DNA of 64,000 nt from UBA8752 sp964223495 (GCA_964223495.1 CAXQGL010000024.1:42577-106576); one strand, 5' to 3'. Shown: positions 1 through 9,089, counted from the stretch's first letter. A program made the numbers and translations. The notes: generated by a model not told the origin, from the letters alone.

Positions 1-378
1 GGCCGTGGTGCTCTCACCCGGGTGGAGCAGCCCGTAGGCTTGGGCCACCTTGGTGTCGAGGTCCGCGATGATGGGGAAATCGAGCAGGATGCCCGTCTGC
101 TGCTTCACATAGTGCACCCAGGCGAGGTGGGCGTGGATGCTGTCGATGCTGACCCCGAGGAGCTTCGTGCCGAGCGCGTCGAAATCCGCCTTCCTCCGGG
201 CGAATTCGACCAGCTCCGTCGTACAGACCGGCGTGAAGTCGGCAGGGTGGGCAAAGAAGACGATCCAGTGGTCCTGATTGTACTCACTGAGCGTCAACTC
301 TCCATGCGTGGTGGAGGCGGTGAACTGGGGGGCCGTATCGCCGATACGGGGGATCCCGGTGGATTGGAGTTCCGACAT
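1..378 (-). CDS. Peroxiredoxin, 1-Cys/Prx6-like (3' end outside window)
   Basis: This thiol peroxidase of the AhpC/TSA superfamily reduces H2O2 and organic peroxides in the cytoplasm. The 126 visible residues contain the peroxidatic motif DFTPVCTTEL, with the reactive Cys after PV. They are followed by LGVSIDSIHAHLAWV, which is typical of the Prx6/1-Cys branch rather than classical 2-Cys AhpC. The start is the ATG ending at 378, giving MSELQSTGIPRIGD, the usual short N-terminus before the thioredoxin fold. The C-terminal part runs off the window, so presence of a resolving Cys cannot be judged. Upstream on the same strand lie a terminator hairpin and a cysteine-rich mini-frame that could be a leader. 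Confidence 0.93.
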   Translation of the reverse strand, partial: MSELQSTGIPRIGDTAPQFTASTTHGELTLSEYNQDHWIVFFAHPADFTPVCTTELVEFARRKADFDALGTKLLGVSIDSIHAHLAWVHYVKQQTGILLDFPIIADLDTKVAQAYGLLHPGESTTA

Positions 379-426
379 GATGCGGAGGAATTTGGGGGTT
401 GAGAAAAAAAAAATTGGAAAATGAAA

Positions 427-447
427 ACGCCCTCTAAGGGAGGGCGT
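427..447 (-). terminator. Rho-independent terminator or attenuator upstream of peroxiredoxin
   Basis: A perfect 8-bp stem (ACGCCCTC/GAGGGCGT) with a 5-base loop is followed on the minus strand by TTTTCATTTTCC and then a run of about nine T. It lies downstream of the 484-540 mini-frame and of rodA, and about 50 bases before the peroxiredoxin start. It may end the rodA operon, attenuate the peroxiredoxin gene, or both. Confidence 0.8.
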
Positions 448-483
448 CGAATGGCTGAAAGGCCTGCTGGATTGCACACGACT

Positions 484-540
484 TCACACTCCCGGGGGCG
501 CGCAACAATCGCAGCAACAACAGAGGACCGAACTCAACAT
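484..540 (-). CDS. Cysteine-rich 18-residue putative leader peptide
   Basis: The minus-strand frame reads MLSSVLCCCCDCCAPPGV and then TGA. Six of seven consecutive codons from residue 7 to 13 are Cys (TGT or TGC). A box TATCTTCA at 545-552 lies 4 bases before the ATG, the same arrangement seen before many genes in this window, so the message could be leaderless. About 36 bases after the stop is a strong terminator hairpin, followed by a peroxiredoxin gene. A string of one amino acid's codons, a stop, a terminator and a related gene is the layout of a translational attenuator. This is inference: no homologue was checked, and the frame is short enough to occur by chance. Confidence 0.45.
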   Translation of the reverse strand: MLSSVLCCCCDCCAPPGV

Positions 541-558
541 GGAGTGAAGATAAGTCTT

Positions 559-581
559 ATTCCTATAAATTAGATAGGAAT
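559..581. other. AT-rich hairpin just downstream of rodA
   Basis: An 8-bp perfect inverted repeat (ATTCCTAT/ATAGGAAT, 7-base loop) sits 9 bases past the rodA stop codon. No T-run follows on the minus strand, so it is not a classical terminator. It could stabilise the rodA 3' end or be an operator for the promoter of the mini-frame at 484-540. Confidence 0.4.
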
Positions 582-589
582 TATAAAAT

Positions 590-1909
590 TTATCTGAGGA
601 CGCTGAAACGTTCTGCATCCAGCCTTAGAAGGATGGCAATCATGAGTGCAAAGGCCATGAAGCTGGACCCTCCATAACTCATGAACGGCAGCGGGATGCC
701 GATGACCGGAGCCAGGCCGAGCACCATGCCCACGTTGATCAGCATGTGCATGAAGAGTATGCCGCCTACACCGTACGCATACACGCGGGTGAATTGGCTC
801 CGTTGTCGCTCAGCGAGGAAGAGGATGCGCAGGATGAACCCCGCGAACAGGATGAGGAAGAAAACGGCACCGATCAATCCCCGTTCCTCCGCCCAAACGC
901 AGAAGATGAAGTCGGTCTCCTGTTCGGGGACGAAGCCGTACCCCGTCATGGGGCCTTCGCGCCACCCCATGCCTGTCCAGCCCCCCGATCCGATGGCCGT
1001 CTTCGCGTGGCGGATGTTGTAGTCGGCATCCGGATTGTCGACTTCAAGGCCGAACAGCACCTGAATCCTCTCCCTTTGGTGTGGTCGCAAGACCTCTTCC
1101 AAGGCGAGGTGCATGCCGATGGAGAAGACGAGTGCCGCCAGTGCCGAGGCGATGGCTTGCGTGGTGATGCGCGAGCGGTATCGGGGCAGGGTCGCATTGC
1201 GCAACAGCACGATTCCCGCAGTTCCGATGGCGATGAACAGCAGCCAGAAACGGTAGATCCCATTCGCTTCCCCGATGAAGGGATAGGTCAAGTCTCCTGC
1301 GCCGGACAGGATGGTCAGTACCGCCATCACCACGGCGGCGAACCCCACGATCAGGACGATGCCGCTGAGCCCTTCCCGATACATGGCGAAGACGAACCCA
1401 AGGAAGACCAGCACCGTTCCCGCATCGGGTTGAAGCAGGATGAGGCCGGCAGGAATGCCGACGATGAGGGCCGCCCGGATGCGTTGTCCGAAGGTATTCA
1501 GCCCGCCTTCCTTGGAACAGAACCAAGCCAGCGCGAGTGCCGCCCCCATCTTGGCGAATTCGGACGGCTGAATGCCGAAGCCGCCCACGCCGAACCAGGA
1601 TCGGGCCCCGCCGACCTTGCGGCCGACGACCAGAACGAGGGCGCACAGCAGCAGGGTAAAGGCGTAGTTCAACCAGGCCGTACGGATGAAAAAGGTGCCT
1701 TCCACCTGAAGGATGAGGAAGCCGATGACGAGACTGACCACCAGCCACAGCCCCTGCTTTCCGTGAAGGGTGCGCAATCCCCATTCAACGGCACCGTCCG
1801 GACCGGTGGTGGCCGAGATGAGGTTGACCCACCCCAGTACGGCCAGCATGAGGAAAAGCAGGATGGTCAGGCCATCGATGTTCCGCAGGATGTCCGAATT
1901 CCGCGTCAT
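590..1909 (-). CDS. rodA: Rod-shape glycosyltransferase RodA
   Basis: RodA is a SEDS-family peptidoglycan glycosyltransferase that polymerises lipid II during side-wall elongation together with PBP2. The 439-residue protein is almost entirely hydrophobic, consistent with about ten membrane segments, and carries the SEDS signature PFMSYGGSSF near the C-terminus (SYGGSS at 411-416). It is last in the order mreB-mreC-mreD-mrdA-rodA. Its ATG overlaps the mrdA stop codon by 4 bases, implying translational coupling with its transpeptidase partner. FtsW is the paralogue, but the operon context favours RodA. Confidence 0.96.
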   Translation of the reverse strand: MTRNSDILRNIDGLTILLFLMLAVLGWVNLISATTGPDGAVEWGLRTLHGKQGLWLVVSLVIGFLILQVEGTFFIRTAWLNYAFTLLLCALVLVVGRKVGGARSWFGVGGFGIQPSEFAKMGAALALAWFCSKEGGLNTFGQRIRAALIVGIPAGLILLQPDAGTVLVFLGFVFAMYREGLSGIVLIVGFAAVVMAVLTILSGAGDLTYPFIGEANGIYRFWLLFIAIGTAGIVLLRNATLPRYRSRITTQAIASALAALVFSIGMHLALEEVLRPHQRERIQVLFGLEVDNPDADYNIRHAKTAIGSGGWTGMGWREGPMTGYGFVPEQETDFIFCVWAEERGLIGAVFFLILFAGFILRILFLAERQRSQFTRVYAYGVGGILFMHMLINVGMVLGLAPVIGIPLPFMSYGGSSFMAFALMIAILLRLDAERFSVLR

Positions 1910-3759
1910 GGAGCGTTCGGTGTTGCGGTAACCGCCGTCTCCTCTTCCGGGTAGGGGTCGGTGAGGTCGGCATCGAGGATGCGCTGAAGGCGGCGCTCAT
2001 TTTTCACTTCCCCGTTGAGGTACTGTTCAATCAGCAGGGCGGCGATGGGGGCCGCCCATTGTCCCCCGAATCCGGAATTCTCGACATAGACACTGAGGGC
2101 GATCTGGGGATCGTCCTTCGGGGCGAAGGCGATGAAGACGGAGTGGTCCTTTCGCGGCTCGTCCTGCACCGTCCCTGTCTTGCCGCAGATCTCGATGCCC
2201 TTGGTGCGGGCCCGCCGCGCGGTACCGGATTGGTTTTCGACCACTTGTTGCATGGCCCGGATGATGGGGTCGAAGTGGACCGAATCGACGCCGGTATCCA
2301 TCCTGACCCCCAATCCCGGGGGCTTGCCTTCGTTGCCGACACTGCGGATGAAGTGTGGGGTCCGGTACCAGCCGCGGTTGGCCAAGGTGGCGGCCAGGTT
2401 GGCCATCTGTAGGGGTGTGGTGAGGAGTTCGCCCTCGCCGATGGCGATGGAGTAGATCGTACCGAAATCCCAGCGTCGGGTGCCATAGATGCCGTCGTAG
2501 TATTTGCTGTCAGGGATGTTGCCCGTGGAAGTGCCAGGGAGTCGCCCCCCCAGCCGGGTGCCGAATCCAAAGGCCGTGACCCGCGTTCTCCAGTGGTCCA
2601 GCCCCGCGGCATCCCGCTCGAAACGGGTCTCTCCCTCGCCGGAATTGACCACCCGCTTCATGACCCGGTAGAAATAGGGATTGCAACTGTGTACGACCGC
2701 CAACCTGAGGTCATCCCAACGGTGCGGACCGTGGCATCCGATGATGCTCCGGTCGCAGTGGAAACGCGACGCGGGCTTGATGTGACCTTCATCGAGGGCG
2801 ACCAGGCCCTGCACCATCTTCCAGATGGAACCCGGGCGGTAGGTCGCCTTGATGGCCCGGTTGAACAGAGGCTTGTCGGGGTCTGAGACCAATGACTTGT
2901 AGTAGCTGCCGCGGCCAGGACCCACCAGGATGTCCGGGTCGAATCCGGGAGCGGACACCATGGCCAGCACTTCTCCGGTCTTCGGCTCGATGGCCACCAC
3001 ACTGCCCTTCTTCCGCTGCATCAGTTGTTCGGCGAACTGCTGGAGTTCAAGGTCAATGGTCAGATGCAGGTCCTGACCTGCCTCCGCTGGACGGTCTTCC
3101 CCCTCCTGGCGGGAAGTGTTCCGCACCCTGTTCCGGGCGTCTACGAGCACGGATTCCCTCCCTTTGACCCCCCTCAGCTCGAACTCGTATACCTTTTCCA
3201 ATCCGCTGCGCCCCTTGCGGTCGCCCAGCCTGTAGAAGGGATCGATTTCGAGGTCCTCCGATGTGGCCTCTGCGTATTCACCAATGAGGTGCCCCGCAAC
3301 GCCGTGGAGGTGATTGCGCACCGGTCTGGTCCTGAAGGAGAATCCGGGGTACAGCCGGATGTCGGCAGCCATTCTGGCGTGCTCCTCCACATCTATGCCG
3401 CGCTTGACGGTGGACATCTTGTACCTGCTGTAGCGCTTGGCCTTGTCCAACGCAGCCTCGAGGTCTTCCGCGGTCATGCCGGCCCATTCGGCGACCCCTG
3501 CCAGCCCGATGCTGTCGAGTTCAGGCAACTGACGCGGCAGGACCATCAGGTCGTGTGCCGCACGTGAGCCCACAAGCAATTCGCCAGCACGATCGAATAG
3601 CAGGCCTCTGCTCGGGGGAATCGACTGCCGGTCACTGGTGAGGGCGATGGCCTTCTCCTTCCATTCGGGCTGCAGGATCTGGAGCGAAACAAGGCGCAGC
3701 ATGAATGCCACGGTGAAGAACAGGACCAACAGAACGACCGTACGGAACCGACCGTCCAT
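1906..3759 (-). CDS. mrdA: Penicillin-binding protein 2 (elongation transpeptidase)
   Basis: This class B PBP cross-links peptidoglycan in the elongasome. It has an N-terminal membrane anchor (residues 7-25), a PBP dimerisation domain, then a transpeptidase domain with all three motifs: SIWK (nucleophile S311, K314), SCN (S358-N360) and KTG (K527-G529). At 617 residues it is of normal length. It starts inside the mreD stop codon (1-base overlap) and its stop overlaps the rodA start. A stretch after the SxxK motif contains two Cys (FHCDRS, GCHGPH), a feature also found in other PBP2 proteins. Confidence 0.97.
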   Translation of the reverse strand: MDGRFRTVVLLVLFFTVAFMLRLVSLQILQPEWKEKAIALTSDRQSIPPSRGLLFDRAGELLVGSRAAHDLMVLPRQLPELDSIGLAGVAEWAGMTAEDLEAALDKAKRYSRYKMSTVKRGIDVEEHARMAADIRLYPGFSFRTRPVRNHLHGVAGHLIGEYAEATSEDLEIDPFYRLGDRKGRSGLEKVYEFELRGVKGRESVLVDARNRVRNTSRQEGEDRPAEAGQDLHLTIDLELQQFAEQLMQRKKGSVVAIEPKTGEVLAMVSAPGFDPDILVGPGRGSYYKSLVSDPDKPLFNRAIKATYRPGSIWKMVQGLVALDEGHIKPASRFHCDRSIIGCHGPHRWDDLRLAVVHSCNPYFYRVMKRVVNSGEGETRFERDAAGLDHWRTRVTAFGFGTRLGGRLPGTSTGNIPDSKYYDGIYGTRRWDFGTIYSIAIGEGELLTTPLQMANLAATLANRGWYRTPHFIRSVGNEGKPPGLGVRMDTGVDSVHFDPIIRAMQQVVENQSGTARRARTKGIEICGKTGTVQDEPRKDHSVFIAFAPKDDPQIALSVYVENSGFGGQWAAPIAALLIEQYLNGEVKNERRLQRILDADLTDPYPEEETAVTATPNAP

Positions 3760-4271
3760 CAGATGGGGGATTTGCGCCTTTCAGGTGAGTAGACCGCCAT
3801 ATGGAGGACCATGCAGCACGCTGTCGTGAAACAGGCACTGGTGATGGTCGGAAACAGGGCGCTGGCAAAGAGGTGCCAATACCATTCGACCACCAGCATG
3901 AGGGTCAGGTGGTAAACCAGCGCCGAAGTCAACAGGAACCCAAGCAGCCATCCCGACCCCATGTCTCTGAGGACGGGACGGTCCGTGACTTCATAGCCCT
4001 CCCGGGGAGCGAGGAGTCGATGTATGGTCGGCAGTGCACCTCCGAGCACCGTACCCGCCACCATGTGCTGGCCGTAGGTGCCCAACGCGATGTCCAGTGC
4101 CAAACCCATGCCGAAGCCGCTGATCAGTTTGTTGAACGGACCCGTCTGGGGGGGGACGAGAAGCAACGCCCAGAGGGCCCATTCCGGACGGGTCCACTCC
4201 CCGAATGGGCTGACATCCCTCAGGACCAAGGCCTGCAAGGCCACCATCAACAGGACACGGAACACCATCAT
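3759..4271 (-). CDS. mreD: Rod-shape-determining protein MreD
   Basis: MreD is an integral membrane component of the elongasome. The 170-residue protein shows about five hydrophobic segments and little conserved sequence, as is normal for the family. The assignment rests on its position between mreC (4-base overlap) and mrdA (1-base overlap) together with size and topology. The C-terminus (PERRKSPI) is basic and presumably cytoplasmic. Confidence 0.88.
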   Translation of the reverse strand: MMVFRVLLMVALQALVLRDVSPFGEWTRPEWALWALLLVPPQTGPFNKLISGFGMGLALDIALGTYGQHMVAGTVLGGALPTIHRLLAPREGYEVTDRPVLRDMGSGWLLGFLLTSALVYHLTLMLVVEWYWHLFASALFPTITSACFTTACCMVLHMAVYSPERRKSPI

Positions 4272-5080
4272 GGCAAATCGGATGGTACCGTCAATTCGAC
4301 GCGTTCGGAGTCCACGCGGTGTTCTATGAACTCCAGATGGCGGACGGCATTGAAATGGATGGCGGGACGCACCGCGACGTCGATGAAGTCGGCTCCGGAA
4401 CGCCTTTCGACTTTCTCAATGGTACCCATGAGCACATCGGCAGGAAACCGGAGGTCATAGCCGGAAGTGAAGATGGAGTCGCCCTGTTGGGCATCCACGT
4501 GGCGGGGCACATCATGCAATTGGAGTTTGTCCAGCGCAACGCCATCCCAACCGAGGGAGGCAACGGGGCCATTCCTTCCGATCCGGCAGCTCCAAGTGGC
4601 TGCCGCGTGCATCAAGGTCAGGATGCGGCTGTGTGCCTCACCGACTTCTTCCACGGTACCGAATGCAGCCCCGGCGGACAGCACGCCCATGCCCCTCCGT
4701 ATGCCCATGTCTCGGCCGGGGGTCGCCAGCGAGAGGGTGTGGGGCTCGCCATCGGGCCCCTTGACCAGCTCACCGCTCAGTACCGTCCAGGCGCGCAGCG
4801 TGTCTTCATTCCAGCTGTTGGCCATTTCCATGGACAGGAGCCGGGAGCGCAATGCAGCATTCTCTCCCGCCAGCGCGGCATTCTGCTCTGCCAGGTGCAG
4901 ATAATTGGACCACTGGCTCCGCTGCTGTTCAATGGATGAGGAAATGGCACCGGTCTTCTGGAACCAGGACGTCCGTGCCGCACCATGGTTGCGGAACAGC
5001 ACCGACAGGGACACCGACATCAGGGCGATGAAGGCGAGGAGAAACGCGTTTCGTTGGAGGAGCAGCCAGAGATTCCGCAT
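4268..5080 (-). CDS. mreC: Rod-shape-determining protein MreC
   Basis: MreC is a bitopic membrane protein that links MreB filaments to PBP2 in the periplasm. The 270 residues start with MRNLWLLLQRNAFLLAF, a basic end followed by one membrane helix. A coiled-coil-like stretch rich in Gln, Glu and Leu follows (QQRSQWSNYLHLAEQNAALAG, residues about 53-75), then the beta-rich MreC domain. It sits 13 bases after mreB and overlaps mreD by 4 bases. Confidence 0.94.
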   Translation of the reverse strand: MRNLWLLLQRNAFLLAFIALMSVSLSVLFRNHGAARTSWFQKTGAISSSIEQQRSQWSNYLHLAEQNAALAGENAALRSRLLSMEMANSWNEDTLRAWTVLSGELVKGPDGEPHTLSLATPGRDMGIRRGMGVLSAGAAFGTVEEVGEAHSRILTLMHAAATWSCRIGRNGPVASLGWDGVALDKLQLHDVPRHVDAQQGDSIFTSGYDLRFPADVLMGTIEKVERRSGADFIDVAVRPAIHFNAVRHLEFIEHRVDSERVELTVPSDLP

Positions 5081-5093
5081 CGGCAGGCCAGGC

Positions 5094-6119
5094 TCACTCG
5101 CGCATCAGGAAGGCGAAATTCTCCACGTTCTTCAATGCGATCGCCGTGCCCCGTGCCACTGCCCTCAGCGGTTCTTCCGCCACGTGTACCGGGAGCCTCG
5201 TTTTTCCGCTGATCCGCTTGTCCAGGCCGCGCAGCAATGCGCCACCGCCTGCGAGGTAGATGCCGGTCTTGTAGATGTCTGCCGAGAGTTCCGGAGGGGT
5301 GTTCTCCAGACAGCTCAGGATGGCCTCCTCGATCTTGGAAATCGACTTGTCCAATGCCATGGCGATTTCTGCGTAGCTCACCAGAATTTCCTTGGGGATG
5401 CCGGTCATCAGGTCGCGGCCGCGAACCGCGTAATCCTCGGGCGGATCATCCAGTTCGGTAAGGGCACTTCCCACCTCGATCTTGATTTGTTCCGCCGTGC
5501 GCTCACCCACGAGGATGTTGTGCTGGCGCCGCATGTACTCTTCGATGTCCTGTGTGAACTCGTCCCCGGCCACACGGATGTTCTTGTCGGTGACGATGCC
5601 GCCGAGCGCGATGACCGCGATTTCCGATGTGCCGCCACCGATGTCGATGATCATGTTGCCCATCGGCTCTTCCACATCGATGCCGATGCCGATCGCCGCG
5701 GCCATGGGCTCGTGGATCAGGAACACCTCTTTCGCCCCGGCATGTTCCGCGCTGTCCTTGACCGCGCGCTTCTCGACCTCGGTAATGCCGGAAGGAATGC
5801 AGATGACCATCCGCAGGGTCGGATTGAACAGGCTCCGGCGGCGCTGGATCATCCGGATCATGCCCTTGATCATGTCCTCCGCACTCTGGAAATCCGCAAT
5901 CACGCCATCCTTGAGGGGGCGCACCGTCTTGATGTTCTCGTGGGTCTTTCCGTGCATCTGCTGGGCCTGACGCCCGATGGCCACGGTCTTGTTGGAGGCC
6001 CGGTCCTTCGCTACGATGGAAGGTTCATCCACCACCACCTGGTCTTCGTAGTAGATGACGGTGTTGGCGGTTCCGAGATCGATGGCGATCTCTTGCATGA
6101 AGAAGTTGAACAGACCCAT
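5094..6119 (-). CDS. mreB: Rod-shape-determining protein MreB (bacterial actin)
   Basis: MreB is an actin-like ATPase that forms membrane-associated filaments organising cell-wall elongation. Actin-fold motifs are present: phosphate 1 IDLGTANTVIY, phosphate 2 IIDIGGGTSEIAVI and the adenosine motif YLAGGGALLRGL. The in-frame reading extends upstream to 6206, but the start at 6119 (MGLFNFFMQEIAIDLG) gives the normal 341 residues, has GGGAG-like purine sequence (GGGAG) just upstream, and retains an amphipathic N-terminus for membrane binding. It is the first gene of the elongasome set and lies 117 bases after purH. Confidence 0.97.
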   Translation of the reverse strand: MGLFNFFMQEIAIDLGTANTVIYYEDQVVVDEPSIVAKDRASNKTVAIGRQAQQMHGKTHENIKTVRPLKDGVIADFQSAEDMIKGMIRMIQRRRSLFNPTLRMVICIPSGITEVEKRAVKDSAEHAGAKEVFLIHEPMAAAIGIGIDVEEPMGNMIIDIGGGTSEIAVIALGGIVTDKNIRVAGDEFTQDIEEYMRRQHNILVGERTAEQIKIEVGSALTELDDPPEDYAVRGRDLMTGIPKEILVSYAEIAMALDKSISKIEEAILSCLENTPPELSADIYKTGIYLAGGGALLRGLDKRISGKTRLPVHVAEEPLRAVARGTAIALKNVENFAFLMRE

Positions 6120-6236
6120 ATGCTCCCAAATTTGAGGGAATAACGATGGTGGAAGTGCAGGTGTTGTGGGATAATGAACACGTTGGACGGTGGATAAGCC
6201 CAACATCCTTCCGAGCTGCCGGGCCCGGGGTTGGAA

Positions 6237-7760
6237 TCAGTGACGGAAATGCCGCACGCCGGTCATGACCATGGCCAGCCCGTGGGCATTGCAGTATGCT
6301 ACGCTTTCGCTGTCCTTGATGGAGCCTCCGGGCTGCACCACGGCTGAGATTCCTGCCTTGTCGGCTATTTCAACGCAGTCGGGGAAGGGGAAGAAGGCGT
6401 CGCTCGCCATGACCGCCCCGGTGAGGTCGAAGCCCATCCGCCCGGCCTTGTCGATGGCCTGGTTCAAGGCATCCACGCGGGATGTCTGGCCCGTTCCACT
6501 CGCCAGCAATTGTCCATTCCGCGCCAGCACGATGGTGTTGGAGCGGGTGTGCTTCGCCAGTTTCAATGCGAAGGCCAGGTCTTCCATCTGCTGCCCGGTA
6601 GGTGTGGTATCCGTGACACATTCGAACTGTGCCGCCTCTTCCACACAGTCATCGGGCTGTTGCACCAGATAACCGCCCAAGGCACTGCGAACGATGCGGT
6701 CGGGAGCAGGCCAGCGGCGTTGTTCGAGCAGGATGCGGTTTTTCTTTCCGCTCAGCAAGGCGAGGGCTTCCGGGGCGTATGAAGGCGCAATGACCACTTC
6801 GCAGAACAGCGTGTGCAGGGCTTCGGCCGTTTCGAGGTCCATGGGGCGGTTGGCGATGACGACGCCACCAAACGCGGATACGGGATCGCCTGCCAGCGCA
6901 TCGCAGTAGGCCGAAGCCAAATTGGCACGGGTGGACAGGCCGCAGGCGTTGTTGTGCTTCAGGATGGCCACGGTCGGATGGGCCTCCTTGAACTCTGCCA
7001 TCAGTTGTACGGCGGCGTCCACATCCAGCAGGTTGTTGTAGCTGAGGGCCTTGCCGTTGTGCTGCGTGAAGAGGCCACCCAAATCTCCGTGGAATGCGCC
7101 CTCCTGGTGGGGATTCTCGCCGTAGCGCAGGGAAGTACTGGACGTCTCCAGAACTGCGAGCACTTCGGGATTTCCACCCTCGCGGACCCAACGCCCGATG
7201 GCGGCATCATAGCCCGAGGAGACACCGAATGCAGCCCCTGCCATGCGGCGGCGGAAGTCGATTGTGGTGGACATGCCATCGCCCAAGGCCGAAACGAGGT
7301 CCGCGTATTGCCCTCGAGAGGGAATGCAGACCACATCGGTGAAGTTCTTGGCGGCCGCACGGATGAGCGCAATGCCACCGATGTCGATCTTCTCGATGAT
7401 GTCTTCTTCTGATGCACCGGAAGCGAGGGTTTCCTCGAAGGGATACAAGTCCACGATCACCAAGTCGATGGGACCGATTCCATGATCCGCCACATCCACG
7501 TCGTCCGGTTCGAAATCGCGCCGCGCGAGGATGCCGCCGAACACCATGGGGTGCAGGGTCTTCACCCGACCGCCGAGCATTTCCGCAGTGTGGGTGACCG
7601 ATTCCACCGGTGTCACCTTGGCGCCCAAGGCCTCTATGGCGCGCTGGGTACCTCCGGTGGAGAGGATTTCCACGCCGTGGGCGTGAAGGCGGTCCACGAT
7701 GGGGGCAAGTCCCTCCTTGTGGAAAACGGAAATCAGGGCGCGGCGGATGGGGCGTTCCAT
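6237..7760 (-). CDS. purH: Bifunctional AICAR formyltransferase/IMP cyclohydrolase
   Basis: PurH catalyses the last two steps of purine synthesis: formylation of AICAR with 10-formyl-THF and cyclisation to IMP. The N-terminal IMP cyclohydrolase domain (RALISVFHKEGLAPIVDRL, LSTGGTQRAIEALG) is followed by the transformylase domain with KHNNACGLSTRANL and GDPVSAFGG. The C-terminal half ends with FPDCVEIADKAGISAVVQPGG. Its 507 residues are slightly fewer than in E. coli. A -7 box TAATTTCG at 7785-7792 lies about 25 bases before the start. The gene is divergent from the permease at 7841. Confidence 0.97.
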   Translation of the reverse strand: MERPIRRALISVFHKEGLAPIVDRLHAHGVEILSTGGTQRAIEALGAKVTPVESVTHTAEMLGGRVKTLHPMVFGGILARRDFEPDDVDVADHGIGPIDLVIVDLYPFEETLASGASEEDIIEKIDIGGIALIRAAAKNFTDVVCIPSRGQYADLVSALGDGMSTTIDFRRRMAGAAFGVSSGYDAAIGRWVREGGNPEVLAVLETSSTSLRYGENPHQEGAFHGDLGGLFTQHNGKALSYNNLLDVDAAVQLMAEFKEAHPTVAILKHNNACGLSTRANLASAYCDALAGDPVSAFGGVVIANRPMDLETAEALHTLFCEVVIAPSYAPEALALLSGKKNRILLEQRRWPAPDRIVRSALGGYLVQQPDDCVEEAAQFECVTDTTPTGQQMEDLAFALKLAKHTRSNTIVLARNGQLLASGTGQTSRVDALNQAIDKAGRMGFDLTGAVMASDAFFPFPDCVEIADKAGISAVVQPGGSIKDSESVAYCNAHGLAMVMTGVRHFRH

Positions 7761-7784
7761 GGCGGGAAGGGATAAATGAAGCTG

Positions 7785-7792
7785 CGAAATTA
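7785..7792 (-). promoter_or_regulatory. -7 box of purH
   Basis: TAATTTCG on the minus strand matches the Bacteroidota -7 element TAnnTTTG with C at the seventh position. It lies 24 bases before the purH ATG. Confidence 0.55.
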
Positions 7793-7840
7793 GGCCACAT
7801 CAAGTCCGCACCGCAAGCCTTGGGCTGTAGCTTAGCGGAC

Positions 7841-9082
7841 ATGTCACGCAGGCTGTTCGTGGAGAGTTTCATCCAGGCTTGGCAGGCACTGGTGACCAAC
7901 CGTCTCCGAACCCTGCTTTCCCTGTTGGGCGTCATGATCGGAATCTTCATGATCACGGCGGTATTTGCCGTATCCGATTCGCTTGAGGAGAACCTCAAGG
8001 GCATCTTCAGCTCCGTGCGCAGTGACGTCCTGTTCGTCGAGAAGATGCCGTGGACCTTCTCCTCGAACTACCCTTGGTGGAAATACGCCCTGAGGAAGGA
8101 CCCTACCCTCGAGGATGCCGAGATGTTGGCGGAACGTCTCCCATCGGCGCGCAGCGTGGCTTTCCAGACAGGCAACATGGCCACCATCGAGCGGGGCAGC
8201 AGCCGTTTCGAGGGCGCTCGCATGGCGGCAGTGACCCTGGATTACTTCGACGCCATCGAGTTGGACATCGAGGATGGACGGTTCTTCACGGAACGGGAGA
8301 TGCTGGCGTCCACCCCGGTTGCCATTGTCGGAAGGGAAATCGTGAACCGGTTGTTTCCCGAAGGGAGTGTCCTCGGTGGGATGTGCTCACTGGATGGCCG
8401 AAAGGTGCGCATCATCGGGGTGCTTGCACAGGAAGGCACTTCGATCGTGGGTGAGGGCACCGATGACCTCATCCTCATCCCCGTGACATTCGGGCGTCAA
8501 ATGGCGAATTTCCGAGCCCTCAAATCGAGCATCCTGATCCGTGCAAGGGAGGGGGTGGACCTCGAGACGTTGCGTGGCGAGGTCATCGCAGCCTATCGTC
8601 CGATTCGCCGATTGCACCCCCGCGACGAATCTGACTTCGCGGTCAATGAGGTCGAGATGCTCACAGCCTTCATCGACACGCTTTTCGGCCGTGTGGAGTA
8701 CGGCGTCTGGTTCATCGGGGCGTTCGCCATCCTCATCGGTTGCTTCTCGGTGGCCAACATCATGTTCGTCTCGGTGAAGGAGCGCACGCCCCTCATCGGC
8801 GTGCAGAAAGCCCTCGGGGCCAAACGGAGCTTCGTACTGGCCCAGTTCCTGACCGAGGCGGTGGCCCTCTGCATCATCGGAGCACTGATGGCCTTGTTCG
8901 CAGTGGGTCTGATGGTCTTCATGGTCAACAACGTGCTGTCGGAGGGATTGTCCCTCGTGTTCGGGCTGGACCGCTTCCTCCTCGGACTGGGGATTGCCGT
9001 GGTCAGCGGTGTGATTGCCGGATTGGCACCCGCCCTGCAGGCGGCCCGCATGGATCCTGTTGAAGCCATGCGGGCTGCCTGA
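7841..9082 (+). CDS. ABC transporter permease, FtsX/MacB family
   Basis: This is the membrane subunit of a MacB-type ABC system, a class that handles lipoproteins, peptides or envelope stress rather than bulk substrates. The 413 residues have an N-terminal membrane helix (TLLSLLGVMIGIFMITAVFA), a large periplasmic MacB_PCD region, then three C-terminal helices of the FtsX domain ending in GLAPALQAARMDPVEAMR, the family hallmark. No ATPase gene is adjacent. The frame is open further upstream, but the ATG at 7841 begins the conserved sequence and follows a TAGCTTAG box by 5 bases. Confidence 0.9.
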   Translation: MSRRLFVESFIQAWQALVTNRLRTLLSLLGVMIGIFMITAVFAVSDSLEENLKGIFSSVRSDVLFVEKMPWTFSSNYPWWKYALRKDPTLEDAEMLAERLPSARSVAFQTGNMATIERGSSRFEGARMAAVTLDYFDAIELDIEDGRFFTEREMLASTPVAIVGREIVNRLFPEGSVLGGMCSLDGRKVRIIGVLAQEGTSIVGEGTDDLILIPVTFGRQMANFRALKSSILIRAREGVDLETLRGEVIAAYRPIRRLHPRDESDFAVNEVEMLTAFIDTLFGRVEYGVWFIGAFAILIGCFSVANIMFVSVKERTPLIGVQKALGAKRSFVLAQFLTEAVALCIIGALMALFAVGLMVFMVNNVLSEGLSLVFGLDRFLLGLGIAVVSGVIAGLAPALQAARMDPVEAMRAA

Positions 9083-9089
9083 AGCAGGT

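Noticed and set aside
746..1954. Long plus-strand open frame opposite rodA
   Set aside because: It is the reverse of a well-supported gene, has a low-complexity charged composition, and shows no family motif. GC-rich DNA gives such frames often. The same applies to the frame at 4905-6143 opposite mreB.
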